A DNA stretch of 64,000 nt. Origin: JAKAKT01 sp041305385. GTDB lineage: Archaea > Micrarchaeota > Micrarchaeia > Burarchaeales > JAKAKT01. The stretch covers positions 1 to 64,000 of the forward strand of contig JBFYLO010000030.1 of NCBI GenBank assembly GCA_041305385.1, given 5' to 3'. The notes under the pieces were generated by a model that ran no database searches, was not told the origin of the DNA, and saw only the letters and a list, made by a program, of their open reading frames with translations. Shown here piece after piece: positions 49,360 to 58,802 of this stretch. The position numbers and the translations under genes are program-made. The number at the start of each line of letters is the position of its first letter. Within the stretch, counting starts at the first letter, position 1.

Positions 49360-52300
49360 TCAATCACCGTGGATTACCCACGCCACTACGCCCATCTCTA
49401 TCGGTCCCCAGAGGTATGGAACCTCCGTAACTGATGATACCCTAATCAATATGTCGGGTGAAAGCTCGACGTCTATTGGGTTGCACTCCGACCCCGACCA
49501 CTCGGTCCCATCACAGGTTAGCGGCCCTGGTCCCGAGTATCTGCTCGAATCAAAATTTATGTAGTCGAGAAGCCTTATAAATGCATCATCTATGGAGTTA
49601 TATTCCGGGTGCAGGCGAGGGTCGGAATAGCCCGGGCCAGTCATTTCAACGTGCGTCGGGTCGAAAGTTACTCCTTCTACCCCATAGCCAAGCAGGATGG
49701 TCTGGTTCCCATCCTGCACCCCGTCCCCGTTAAGGTCATAGTAGATTGTGACGTTTCGGCCGACTGCCAGGTCAAGAACGCTTGAGAACGGGACCGATGC
49801 CTGGAACCTGGCCTTGTAGATGACCCTGTTCGCAGTCGGGCATTCCTTGCTGTTGTTATTCGCCGCTATTCCAGTCGTAACATTTATGTAGTTGGTTTCG
49901 TTGGACTTTAGGAGCCCGGACGGGAACCTGACGATGAACGGGTCCCCGAGTTTGGCGTATGGAGTTAGGTATGTGGAAAGGTTGAACACGTTTCTCCACT
50001 GATTTCCGGTGTTGCTTGACCGGACCGTGACGTTGTGGGTCCAGTAGTTGGAAGAGTAGGAGGTGACCCGCGCCTCGTAAGGCTCGAACCACTCCGGGAT
50101 ATAGAAGCTCCCGGAACAGTTCCCGAGAGGGTCGGTCTCCTGTATGATGGATATGTCCCTGTAGCCGAGCGGGGGCACGTCATACTCGAAATCGAACTCC
50201 AGGTAGGACTCGGGGTAGAGCGTCGTGCTGATGTTGCCCTCGAGGCTTATCTCCTGGGTCACGTTTGCGATTGTCCGTATCTTGTCGCCCAGCATCATAT
50301 AGATTAACTGGAGCTCGCTTGCGTTGCTGCTCACATAATATGTGCCGTTCCCCGCATCAGCAATTCCCTTGAGCGTGCAGTTGGCATTTGTGCAGTTCAC
50401 AACTGGCCCGAAGCCCACGGCATCTACGGTGAGATTCAGGACAGTCTGGTTTGTGTAGTAGGAACTCCAGATTGCGTTGTTGACTGCAGCATAGCAAGAA
50501 TCGATTCCCGTGTCCAGACAATTCCTGGGGCTCGTACCGTTGCAGCAGGCATATCCGATGGTCTCGGTTCCGTTCCAGACAGGAATCGACCACCGCAGTA
50601 TTCGCCCGTTATCGCCAGCGGCAAAACCCAAGGTGGAGTTCACCATATCGGATGTACGGAGCGCACTTGTGGTCGGACTGTACCTCTTGTCCCACTCCCC
50701 GTTGTCCCATTCGCTTATGTTCCCATTGGCGCCCATCGCGTAGCCGAGAGTGCCGTTTACGAAAAGGCCGGAATAGTAATTTATCGCTGGGGCGGGTGCG
50801 CTGTCCAGGGACCAGGAGGTGCCATCGAATCTGATTATCCGTCCCGCATCTCCAAACGCGTAGGCCCTATAAGTCGAGTTATCCACGAAAGCCAGTGCCC
50901 TGAGCGTGTTTGCAGTTGGGGAGGCCATGGCAGTCCAAGTGGGATATGTCCATTGGTAAATGACACTCCCCCCGCTTGCTCCTGCGCCCACGATGAAGCC
51001 CTCGTTCCTGCTCTCGTTGATTCTCACAGCATAAAGAGCGCCTGCGCCTGCTATTGGGTTGTATAGATATGACCAAGTGGCCCCGTTCCAGACGAGAACC
51101 CGTCCGTTGTCTCCGACTGCGTATGCAAGAGTGCCGTTAACTACGAAAACGCTTCTGAGTGTGCTCCCGCATCCTCCTGGTTGAGTATCCGCAGCCCATG
51201 AGCCGGTCCATTTTCGTATGACGCAGCTGTCCCCGACTGCGAAGCCAAGTGTGCGGTTATAGAGGTGCACCGCCCGGAGAATGGTGGCTGGGTCACTCTG
51301 GAGAGACCATGATACGCCGTTCCAGGCCAGCACCCTTCCTCCCCCAGAGGGGTTTCTGCCTACTGCGAAGCCGAATGTGTCGTTCAGGATGTCCATGCCA
51401 TAGATTGCGCTGGTGGTCGGGCTCGTTTCCCCGCTCCACCAGTAGCAGCTGCCAACCGGGGTGCACCGATATCCGGCTATCCCGTCGCTCATGACGACTA
51501 TGAACTTCTTCCTGTTGATGCTTGACTGCGCCTGCAGGATTTCGCGCGCCTTGTTTATGGCGCAGCAGATGCATGTGCCGCCATTAGCATCATAGTCTTC
51601 TATAGTTTCGTTTAGATACAACGCATCGGTAGACAGCGAAGTGTTTGTCGCAGAAGTGCTAAATGAAACGAGAGCCACCCTGTTGCCTGTGGAGCCGTTC
51701 AGCACTATGCTTATGAACTGCTTGTCAAGGCATTTGGCAAGGGCGAGGCGCTGGGTGTTTCTCTGGGTATACATGCGAGAATCAGAGCAGTTGTTGCTCC
51801 ATTCGCTTCCGTCTGTATCATCATCATAACCTATCCTCCAGTCCATGCTCCCGGAAACATCGGTGATGAGCACTATGTCCGCTATGCCGAGGCCCCCGCC
51901 AGTGAGGTTCGCGCCTGCAAGAAGCCTGAGCGGGACTGTGACCTGGCTCAGGTTCCCATAGTTGAGGACCGAAGAGAAGTTTATGTCCTGTATGTAAATC
52001 TCTTGTATGGCGTCTGTGCCGCTGGCCTCATAAACAGTCTTGTTGGCAACCACCATGGTCGTGGTGTAGTTGTTTAGGAGGCGCAGGTAGGCGGTTATTT
52101 GCTTCAGTTCCCCTGGCACGTAGAAGGAATCATAGAGGTTCACTAGGCCATCGATGCCTGGGAAGTAGTAGCGCTCTGACCCAGTCACTATCTCGCCCAG
52201 CTGGGAGGTGTCGTAGACGACCTTTATGTATCCGCCGCCGATGTATTTCTTGGTCAGGTTTCCGCCAGTAAAGTTAATTGTGAAATTATTGAAGCCTCCC

Positions 52301-53061
52301 TTCGATATGTTTCCTATGCAATGGGAGTTTGTGATGTTCCAGGCGTCTGCGGAGAAGTTCCCGCCGCTTTTGTTGAATTGCCCGCAGTACTGCCCGTTTA
52401 TGGACATGGTGAAGTTGTCGCCTGCATCAACCTCCATGTAAATCAGCGAGACGTTGGCATCCGAGGGAACTCCCCTGACGACTGCAGTGAGGTTCCCCTC
52501 TCCGATAAAACCGCCGAAGAAGAAATACTGCGCCGACTGCTTGCCGAGAATATTCGAAAGGAACGCCCTCGCGGTGAAGCCAACGTGGGGCTTGCTCTTC
52601 ATGTAGCCGGAGACCATGCGCCTGCTCACTGTCACGATTCTGCTGTCGGGGTCCAAATGCGAAGTGTTGGAGAGCGTATCGTTGTGGACCGTGAACGCCC
52701 AGTGGACGCTTTCCGGAACCATGTGCGTCAGTATTGCATTGGTAAGGTTTCTGGCGGCTTCGGTGTCGTTCGACCTGTTGAGGGACCACAGGGCGCCATC
52801 CACCTCCAGGATTGTGTTGTTGAGGTCCTTGTCATTCACATAGCCCGCGTAGTAAAGGTCCCTGACCTGCTTCTCGCTCCAGATGTCAGAAAGCCTGAGC
52901 CTAGCCAGCATTCCAATCATGTCGCCGGCTTGCGAATAGATGGATTCCTGCATCAATTCGGAAGAGACTGACTCCAGGGAGACGAGGGTGAAGAGGTAGA
53001 CTACGGACATCAGTATGAGAAGCGCGAAAATCGAGTCGATGGTAAAGAAAAATCCTCTCAT
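49360..53061 (-). CDS. VWA-domain pilus tip adhesin-like protein with propeller inserted in the VWA fold
   Basis: About 1233 residues from the ATG at 53061 (ATGA overlap with the upstream stop). N-terminal anchor MRGFFFTIDSIFALLIL, then about 360 residues shared with the neighbouring giant. The VWA domain begins IADIVLITDVSGSMDW (MIDAS DxSxS near residue 404), continues with RVALVSFSTSA and GGTCICCAINKARE, and reaches VVMSDG near 527. There it is interrupted by about 290 residues of six or seven repeats with FGFAVG/AYAVGDNGRVLVWNG and a following Trp, a beta-propeller signature, before VDAVGFGPV resumes the VWA fold. The C-terminus carries DLNGDGVQDG, an EF-hand-like calcium loop. VWA plus propeller plus calcium site recalls PilY1, the bacterial pilus tip adhesin, in a new arrangement. 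Confidence 0.85.
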   Translation of the reverse strand: MRGFFFTIDSIFALLILMSVVYLFTLVSLESVSSELMQESIYSQAGDMIGMLARLRLSDIWSEKQVRDLYYAGYVNDKDLNNTILEVDGALWSLNRSNDTEAARNLTNAILTHMVPESVHWAFTVHNDTLSNTSHLDPDSRIVTVSRRMVSGYMKSKPHVGFTARAFLSNILGKQSAQYFFFGGFIGEGNLTAVVRGVPSDANVSLIYMEVDAGDNFTMSINGQYCGQFNKSGGNFSADAWNITNSHCIGNISKGGFNNFTINFTGGNLTKKYIGGGYIKVVYDTSQLGEIVTGSERYYFPGIDGLVNLYDSFYVPGELKQITAYLRLLNNYTTTMVVANKTVYEASGTDAIQEIYIQDINFSSVLNYGNLSQVTVPLRLLAGANLTGGGLGIADIVLITDVSGSMDWRIGYDDDTDGSEWSNNCSDSRMYTQRNTQRLALAKCLDKQFISIVLNGSTGNRVALVSFSTSATNTSLSTDALYLNETIEDYDANGGTCICCAINKAREILQAQSSINRKKFIVVMSDGIAGYRCTPVGSCYWWSGETSPTTSAIYGMDILNDTFGFAVGRNPSGGGRVLAWNGVSWSLQSDPATILRAVHLYNRTLGFAVGDSCVIRKWTGSWAADTQPGGCGSTLRSVFVVNGTLAYAVGDNGRVLVWNGATWSYLYNPIAGAGALYAVRINESRNEGFIVGAGASGGSVIYQWTYPTWTAMASPTANTLRALAFVDNSTYRAYAFGDAGRIIRFDGTSWSLDSAPAPAINYYSGLFVNGTLGYAMGANGNISEWDNGEWDKRYSPTTSALRTSDMVNSTLGFAAGDNGRILRWSIPVWNGTETIGYACCNGTSPRNCLDTGIDSCYAAVNNAIWSSYYTNQTVLNLTVDAVGFGPVVNCTNANCTLKGIADAGNGTYYVSSNASELQLIYMMLGDKIRTIANVTQEISLEGNISTTLYPESYLEFDFEYDVPPLGYRDISIIQETDPLGNCSGSFYIPEWFEPYEARVTSYSSNYWTHNVTVRSSNTGNQWRNVFNLSTYLTPYAKLGDPFIVRFPSGLLKSNETNYINVTTGIAANNNSKECPTANRVIYKARFQASVPFSSVLDLAVGRNVTIYYDLNGDGVQDGNQTILLGYGVEGVTFDPTHVEMTGPGYSDPRLHPEYNSIDDAFIRLLDYINFDSSRYSGPGPLTCDGTEWSGSECNPIDVELSPDILIRVSSVTEVPYLWGPIEMGVVAWVIHGD

Positions 53062-56000
53062 TTTATCCAAGTCACCACGCCCACATCAACTGGACCGTAC
53101 ATATACGGGACTTCGTTTATAGCTACGCTCCGCATTATTATATCCTCCGTGATTTTCACATCTATCGGGTTGCACTGCGAGCCCGGGGCCTCGGGTGAAC
53201 CGCTGCAGGAGTTGTCAGTTATGAAGTTGAGCTGCCCCATGAGTTCGAGAAGAGTGCTTGCCACTGCATTCGTTTCGCTCTCATGCTCTATGAAGGGCAT
53301 CTCCACAATCGTCGGATCGAAGGGGACATCCTTGAGGTCCTTGCCCACGGGCAACGTCACGTTCCCGTCCGTGACCCCGTCGCCGTCCAGGTCGTAGTAT
53401 ACCCTTACGTTCCTTCCGGTTATTTCAGGCAGAACAGAAGAAAACGGGACAGAGCCGCGAATCAGCGCCTCGTATATGGCCCTGTTCCTGTTCGGACATG
53501 TCGCGCTGATTACGCCTGGCCGTTCGCCCGTGGAAACGTTGACTGTAATCACAGCCGGGGCATTGGAGGTTATCCCTGGATATTGGGCCCCTGGCCCGAG
53601 CGGGTCAGTCGGGTCGAACTCTATTACATACGGGTCGCCGAGGCTCGAGAAGCTGTTTCCGAAATATGAGAGGTTGAACACCGGCCAGTTGCCTGTCCCA
53701 TTGTCAATGGTCACTCCACTCGTCCAGAGGTTTCCGGAGTAGGAGGTTACCTTAACATTCAGGGGAGTCAGCGCAGCAGGCACCTGGAATTGGCCAGAAC
53801 AGCTCGGGAAGGCATCGGTCTCGACAGTCGTAATCAGGTCCCTGTATTCGAGCGGCTCGGACTTTGGAGTGTAGGTGAACTGCAGGTAGGAGTCTGGGTA
53901 TAGGATTGTCTGGTTCGCTCCCCTTGTCTCGATGACCTGGTATCTGTAGCTGAGGTTGAGCAGCTGGGCTGCAATCGCCCTGTATGCATCCATGAGCATG
54001 CTCGTGTCCCTCGCATCGAAGTATGTCCCGTTTGCGCATAGGGCGGTCCTGTTGAGCGTGTCAGCATCAACATCCGCCCCGAACCCCACGGTGTAGATGA
54101 TGATTCCGTGGTTGTTGTAAGCGTTGCACGCAGCCTGCACCGTGTCCTCGATTGCGTCGCCAGTCATGCCTGGCCCCATCCCGGCGCATCCGCGGTTCGC
54201 CCTGCCGTCGCTCATCACCGCCATCGACCTAATCCTGCCTGGAGGGGATTGGGCAATGAACATGTTGGTTGCCCGGATTATCCCGCAGCAGATGCACGTT
54301 TCGTACCACGTCTCGGAATCGTTCACGAAAGCGCTGAGCTCCGTTAAGTCGTTGGTAAAGTCATGCGCATCCACGATGCCATCCGGAAAGAGTGTCGTGT
54401 CTGGAGAGTTCGGGCACGGCGGGTCCTTGACCAGGAAGGATTTGGAAGAGGAGCCGGCTGCTGCGGTGAAAGTGATGTCGGATGACAAAAGGGTTTCCCA
54501 TTTCATGGCCACTTGGGCGGATTTGCCTGGCTCGATTATCGGGATATCGACGGCACCTATTTTTTCCGATTCAGCATAGAACTCGACTGTTCCCCCGTCG
54601 CTTGCCCCTTCCCCGTAGTTCTCGAGTGTCGCAGTAAGCCTGAACTTGGAGAGAGAGCCGCAGGCTGCACGGGAGGGGGAAACTAGGAACTCGGAAATCC
54701 TCAGCATCGGCTTCTTTTGCGGCGGAGCCAGCAGAACCTGCTTGAGGTGCTCGATGAATGGCGCACCGTGCCCGGCGCCGCTTATGAATATGGTCGTCTG
54801 GTTTATGGCGAGGCAATCTGATGGGGGCGGGATGGAGTAATGGCACTGCCAGCTGTCCTCATCGTAAAATGCATCCTCGGGGCCAGTCGCGCCGCCCGCA
54901 TAGCCCGGGTTTGACCATGCATAGATGTTGTAAAGCGTGTCGAAAGCGAGGGTCGTATACCAGTACGCGCTCACGTTGGCGGACTCCCCTGGCTGCAAGG
55001 CAGGCGTGTTGGTCTTGTTTATCCTGTCGCCTATGCCGTTGAAATTAGGCGCGAAGAAGTTCACATCGAAGTCGCGGGGGGCGGGGCAGTTTGCGTTCCT
55101 GTTTCGCACAGTCGCGTTGATTTGGACCAGCTCATCTGAAACCTTGGCAGCACTGATGTTCGTCACTGCGGTGCGGACCCAGCTGTTTTCGAAATATGAC
55201 CAGAAGTAGTTGTCAGTGGGGCCTCCGTATGCCTCGTGGTTCTCCCAGATGTAACCTTGCCCGGCAGGCGGCCGATGCAGACCAGAGAGGATTATGCTGC
55301 CAGTGCTGTTCGGGATGAAATCAACAAATCCGTTTATGTGGAACCCATATTCCGGCTGCTCGGAGACGTGAACCCCGAGGAAAGGATTTATGCCGTCCCA
55401 TACATAATGGAGGTTTGCCACCTGGCCCCTGTTGAGCCCGTTGAATGTCTGCTGGTAAAGGTTTAGCGAGTTGGTTCCGAAAGTCGTGGAGAAGCCGAAG
55501 CTTGAGTTGAAGGGCTGGTATATGTTGCAGGGACCATCGTTCGTTATGTTCATGTCAACAGTGTAATTGACCCCGACCCCGAGCACACGGCAGAATGACC
55601 CAATTTCCAGATACTCGGGCGGGTCGTAGTAGGGCGGGGCGCCAATATCCGGGACTACGTGCATTCTCGTTATGTTCAGGTTGGATACCTGCTCCTGGAA
55701 TATGTAGGTTGCGTTGTTGTTGTCTTCGTTTTCCTCAACGATGACGTTCTCTGGGTCAGCCCAGCCAATCATGCGGAGGTCCTCCATGGTATTCAGGACA
55801 ATGTTGAAATGCTCGTATGAGGTCGCGCCTTGGGCCAGCCCGTGGAGGGTGTGAGTACCCAGAAGCGTGACCGGAGCGGAACCCCCATAGGGAGTTGAGG
55901 AAAGGGTGACGTTGAAATCATCCGTTGTTGGACAGCCTCGGTTGGTAACGGTGACCATAAAATCGAGCGGGACGTTCTCACCGAAGCATATCCCGTGGTA

Positions 56001-58802
56001 ATTATCGCCCTCAGCAGCGCGGCTCGGACTCCAGACATTCATGTGGTTTCCGCTGAACACGTTCATTCCTGGAACCACGAGGTCCGGGTATTCCATGACT
56101 TCGAGCATGAGCGTTGCCGTGTTATCGGCCTCGTCGCTTTCAGCCACCAGCCCGTTCGGGGCAGGGGGGTTGTCCACCCAGAGGGTGAATGTTGTGTTTT
56201 CGGTGAAATCGTCTGTAATGGTGTCTGCGAATAAGGGTGTGGAGTCGTAGTACCCCAAGAAAATCCCTTGGCTTTCGTTTATGTAGACGGCATTGGTTAT
56301 TATCTGAACCCCTTCCTGGTAGATTGTGAGGTCGAACGGGTCCACAACCGGGCAGGTGCCAATCCACGCCCTTGAGGTGAACTGAATCGAGTGGACGCCT
56401 GCGCAAAGGCCGTCTGGGACCATGGTGAATGTGTTCACTCTGATGTTCGGGCGATGCGGGAACAGGGTGTGTTCCGCCGTGTTATCAGTCTCAATCGACT
56501 CTTCGATGAGGTTGAGATAATCTGCAGTTCCCCGGAAGCGGAGCGCCGTATCGTTATCCCACATGTCATAAGCGCCCACAATGCCCTCCATGAAATCCGC
56601 GCCTAGCACGATGTTATAGACCACTGTCCCGGATGCGCTGATGTTTATCCTCCGGAAATCGAGGGGCACATAGAGCCTCGTCCCGTTCGGGAAAGTTGTG
56701 TCTATCGACAGGTTCATGTCCACGTCCCTGACTTCGATTCCCCTTGTTTCCACGGCTCTTATCGTGATCGTGGTGTTCGAGGCGTTCTGGCAGAGTGTGC
56801 CCATAGAAGAAGCTGTGAAGTTGTAGCCATGCCGCGTCACCTTGTAGCTCGTTATATTTGATAGTTTTATGTTCGGTTTGCTGATTTTTATGCTCGCGTT
56901 CTTTTTTTGGTTGCATTCGTCGGTTTCGGATATGCTGTTCTCAGGGTCAGCATAGGCCGTGATATAGGTGTTTTTCGAAAGATTGGCAGTCCAGTTGATA
57001 GAGACACTGGCCCATTGGGATGCATCTAATCCGGGCACCTCGACGGTGCCTATAGTATTGGCAGGCGTGTTGTTGGCATCAATGGTGCATTGGTCGATGA
57101 CCGAAGCATTGTAGAGCGTCAGGTTGAACGGGCCGGAGTTTGTCCCACCGATGTTCTGTATGTTTACGGTTATGGTGTAATTTCTCATTCTGCCGGGAAT
57201 GCCGCTCCCAGGAGTTATGTTTATGCCCGGTATTTGAAATGTGGGGGCAGGGATCCAGAGATCGGATTGAAGGCCCCTTGCGCGGCCCAGGCCGCTGTAT
57301 TCCACTATGCCGACCCTGTTGTTGGTGCTGTTGAGGACTATCCTGAGGAACTCGTTCGAGGCATTTATGGTGATGTTGATTCTATTCTGGTTCGGTGAAA
57401 CGCAGTTGGCGAAAATCCTGTATCCGCAATAATCAACGCCTTCTTCTGTAAAAGAGCTGTTGGTTTGACTGCAGCTCTCGCCAGGTGAGCCGCACGAGCA
57501 GTTGTCACCCAGGAGACATGTGCCTTTTGTGGGAATGTCGCAGCAGCCCTCCGTCTGGTCCGAGCACCACTGCATGCTGCCGGAAACGTCTGTCACGAGC
57601 ATGATGTCGCCGGGTGAAGAGTCCACTTGCAGCGTGGCGGCCGGGGTGCCGAGACGAATCGGGACAGTCTTCGAGCTTATTTCAGAGTATATGAGGGACG
57701 AGAAGTTGTCATCCGTCAGGCTCAGCGTCTGTGTGAGGGGAGAGCCGGTTAGGTTGACAGGGGTGCGATTCCCTATGTAGAGCAGCATGTCATAGTCGCT
57801 CCTCAGGTGCAGCCTCCCGCTTATGCTCGTGATGCTGCCGGGAACGAAGAACGAATCGTAGAGGTTCACGAAACCCTGAATCCCGGGGAAGTTGTAGAAG
57901 CGGGTGGTCATCGACGGCGATGAGAAGCTCGAGCTCGCGTATTTTATGTGGATGTATCCCCCGCCGATGTAATCGTCGGTGAGCGGGGGGTCAAATACGA
58001 AATCGAGTCTGGTCGGCGTTCCCCGTAAGACCTGGCTTAGGCATGCTGGGTCGGTGATTGACCAGTTGCTCACTGCATAGGGGCCTGCTTGCCTTTCGAA
58101 GTGGCCGCAAGATGTCCCGCCAACGTAGAGCGTGAAGTTCCCGCCGAGTGCCATCTCCATATAAATCTCGTTTACTGTTGCATCTGCGGGGATGTTCCTT
58201 GAGTACACGGTTATGTTGCCCTGCCCCACGAAACCTCCAAAGAAAACATAATCCACATCATTCCTGAATGTGTTGGAGAGGAACGCGCGCGTGGTGAATC
58301 CGTATGTCCGGTTCCCCTTCATGTAGCCTGAGAGGAGCCTCCGGCTCACTGCGCTCATCGGCCTTCCGGACCTCATCTCGCTCGTGTTGTAGGCAGTCTC
58401 TATGGTTTCCCCCGTGTTTATCTGAATCGCCCAGTCTAAATTAGGGGGAACTGTTCCGGAGAAAATGGAAGCCACGAGCTTTCTCGCAACAGCGACATTG
58501 GCCTGGGTCGTGTTCTCCGCCCAGAGGGCGCCGACCACATCGAGCACGGTTTTGTTGATGTCCTCGGGACCGACTGCATTCGTGGCTATGACTTCCTTGA
58601 CTACCGGCTCATGCCGGATGTCCCAAAGCCTGAGCTTGGACATGACGTCGATTGTATCCTCGGCGTGGACGTGCAGGTCCTCGTGCATCACCTCGGCTGA
58701 GACCGTCTCGATTGAAAGAAGGGCGAAGACCCCGAATATGGTTGCCAGTATCATGAGGCCGAAAACCGAATCCATTGTGAAAAAAACCCCTCGCTTCATC
58801 AT
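53058..58802 (-). CDS. Giant VWA-domain pilus tip adhesin-like protein with CARDB-like array inserted in the VWA fold
   Basis: About 1914 residues, the longest gene in the window. It starts ATG at 58802 (ATGA overlap); MKRGVFFTMDSVFGLMIL is its anchor. Residues 1-395 match the following protein. VWA begins PGDIMLVTDVSGSMQW (MIDAS near 407), a Cys-rich loop follows (GCCDIPTKGTCLLGDNCSCG), then RVGIVEYSG. From about residue 513 to 1475 the domain is interrupted by an array of about six Ig-like CARDB-type modules, seen in repeated phrases such as YADPENSISETDECN, WVDNPPAPNGLVAESDEADN and WADPENVIVEENEDNNN. The VWA then resumes with ETCICCGIIRATNM, AVMSDGRANRG and IYTVGFGADV. C-terminal DLDGDGVTDG is a calcium-type loop. 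Likely surface adhesin at the fibre tip. Confidence 0.85.
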   Translation of the reverse strand: MMKRGVFFTMDSVFGLMILATIFGVFALLSIETVSAEVMHEDLHVHAEDTIDVMSKLRLWDIRHEPVVKEVIATNAVGPEDINKTVLDVVGALWAENTTQANVAVARKLVASIFSGTVPPNLDWAIQINTGETIETAYNTSEMRSGRPMSAVSRRLLSGYMKGNRTYGFTTRAFLSNTFRNDVDYVFFGGFVGQGNITVYSRNIPADATVNEIYMEMALGGNFTLYVGGTSCGHFERQAGPYAVSNWSITDPACLSQVLRGTPTRLDFVFDPPLTDDYIGGGYIHIKYASSSFSSPSMTTRFYNFPGIQGFVNLYDSFFVPGSITSISGRLHLRSDYDMLLYIGNRTPVNLTGSPLTQTLSLTDDNFSSLIYSEISSKTVPIRLGTPAATLQVDSSPGDIMLVTDVSGSMQWCSDQTEGCCDIPTKGTCLLGDNCSCGSPGESCSQTNSSFTEEGVDYCGYRIFANCVSPNQNRINITINASNEFLRIVLNSTNNRVGIVEYSGLGRARGLQSDLWIPAPTFQIPGINITPGSGIPGRMRNYTITVNIQNIGGTNSGPFNLTLYNASVIDQCTIDANNTPANTIGTVEVPGLDASQWASVSINWTANLSKNTYITAYADPENSISETDECNQKKNASIKISKPNIKLSNITSYKVTRHGYNFTASSMGTLCQNASNTTITIRAVETRGIEVRDVDMNLSIDTTFPNGTRLYVPLDFRRINISASGTVVYNIVLGADFMEGIVGAYDMWDNDTALRFRGTADYLNLIEESIETDNTAEHTLFPHRPNIRVNTFTMVPDGLCAGVHSIQFTSRAWIGTCPVVDPFDLTIYQEGVQIITNAVYINESQGIFLGYYDSTPLFADTITDDFTENTTFTLWVDNPPAPNGLVAESDEADNTATLMLEVMEYPDLVVPGMNVFSGNHMNVWSPSRAAEGDNYHGICFGENVPLDFMVTVTNRGCPTTDDFNVTLSSTPYGGSAPVTLLGTHTLHGLAQGATSYEHFNIVLNTMEDLRMIGWADPENVIVEENEDNNNATYIFQEQVSNLNITRMHVVPDIGAPPYYDPPEYLEIGSFCRVLGVGVNYTVDMNITNDGPCNIYQPFNSSFGFSTTFGTNSLNLYQQTFNGLNRGQVANLHYVWDGINPFLGVHVSEQPEYGFHINGFVDFIPNSTGSIILSGLHRPPAGQGYIWENHEAYGGPTDNYFWSYFENSWVRTAVTNISAAKVSDELVQINATVRNRNANCPAPRDFDVNFFAPNFNGIGDRINKTNTPALQPGESANVSAYWYTTLAFDTLYNIYAWSNPGYAGGATGPEDAFYDEDSWQCHYSIPPPSDCLAINQTTIFISGAGHGAPFIEHLKQVLLAPPQKKPMLRISEFLVSPSRAACGSLSKFRLTATLENYGEGASDGGTVEFYAESEKIGAVDIPIIEPGKSAQVAMKWETLLSSDITFTAAAGSSSKSFLVKDPPCPNSPDTTLFPDGIVDAHDFTNDLTELSAFVNDSETWYETCICCGIIRATNMFIAQSPPGRIRSMAVMSDGRANRGCAGMGPGMTGDAIEDTVQAACNAYNNHGIIIYTVGFGADVDADTLNRTALCANGTYFDARDTSMLMDAYRAIAAQLLNLSYRYQVIETRGANQTILYPDSYLQFTYTPKSEPLEYRDLITTVETDAFPSCSGQFQVPAALTPLNVKVTSYSGNLWTSGVTIDNGTGNWPVFNLSYFGNSFSSLGDPYVIEFDPTDPLGPGAQYPGITSNAPAVITVNVSTGERPGVISATCPNRNRAIYEALIRGSVPFSSVLPEITGRNVRVYYDLDGDGVTDGNVTLPVGKDLKDVPFDPTIVEMPFIEHESETNAVASTLLELMGQLNFITDNSCSGSPEAPGSQCNPIDVKITEDIIMRSVAINEVPYMYGPVDVGVVTWIK

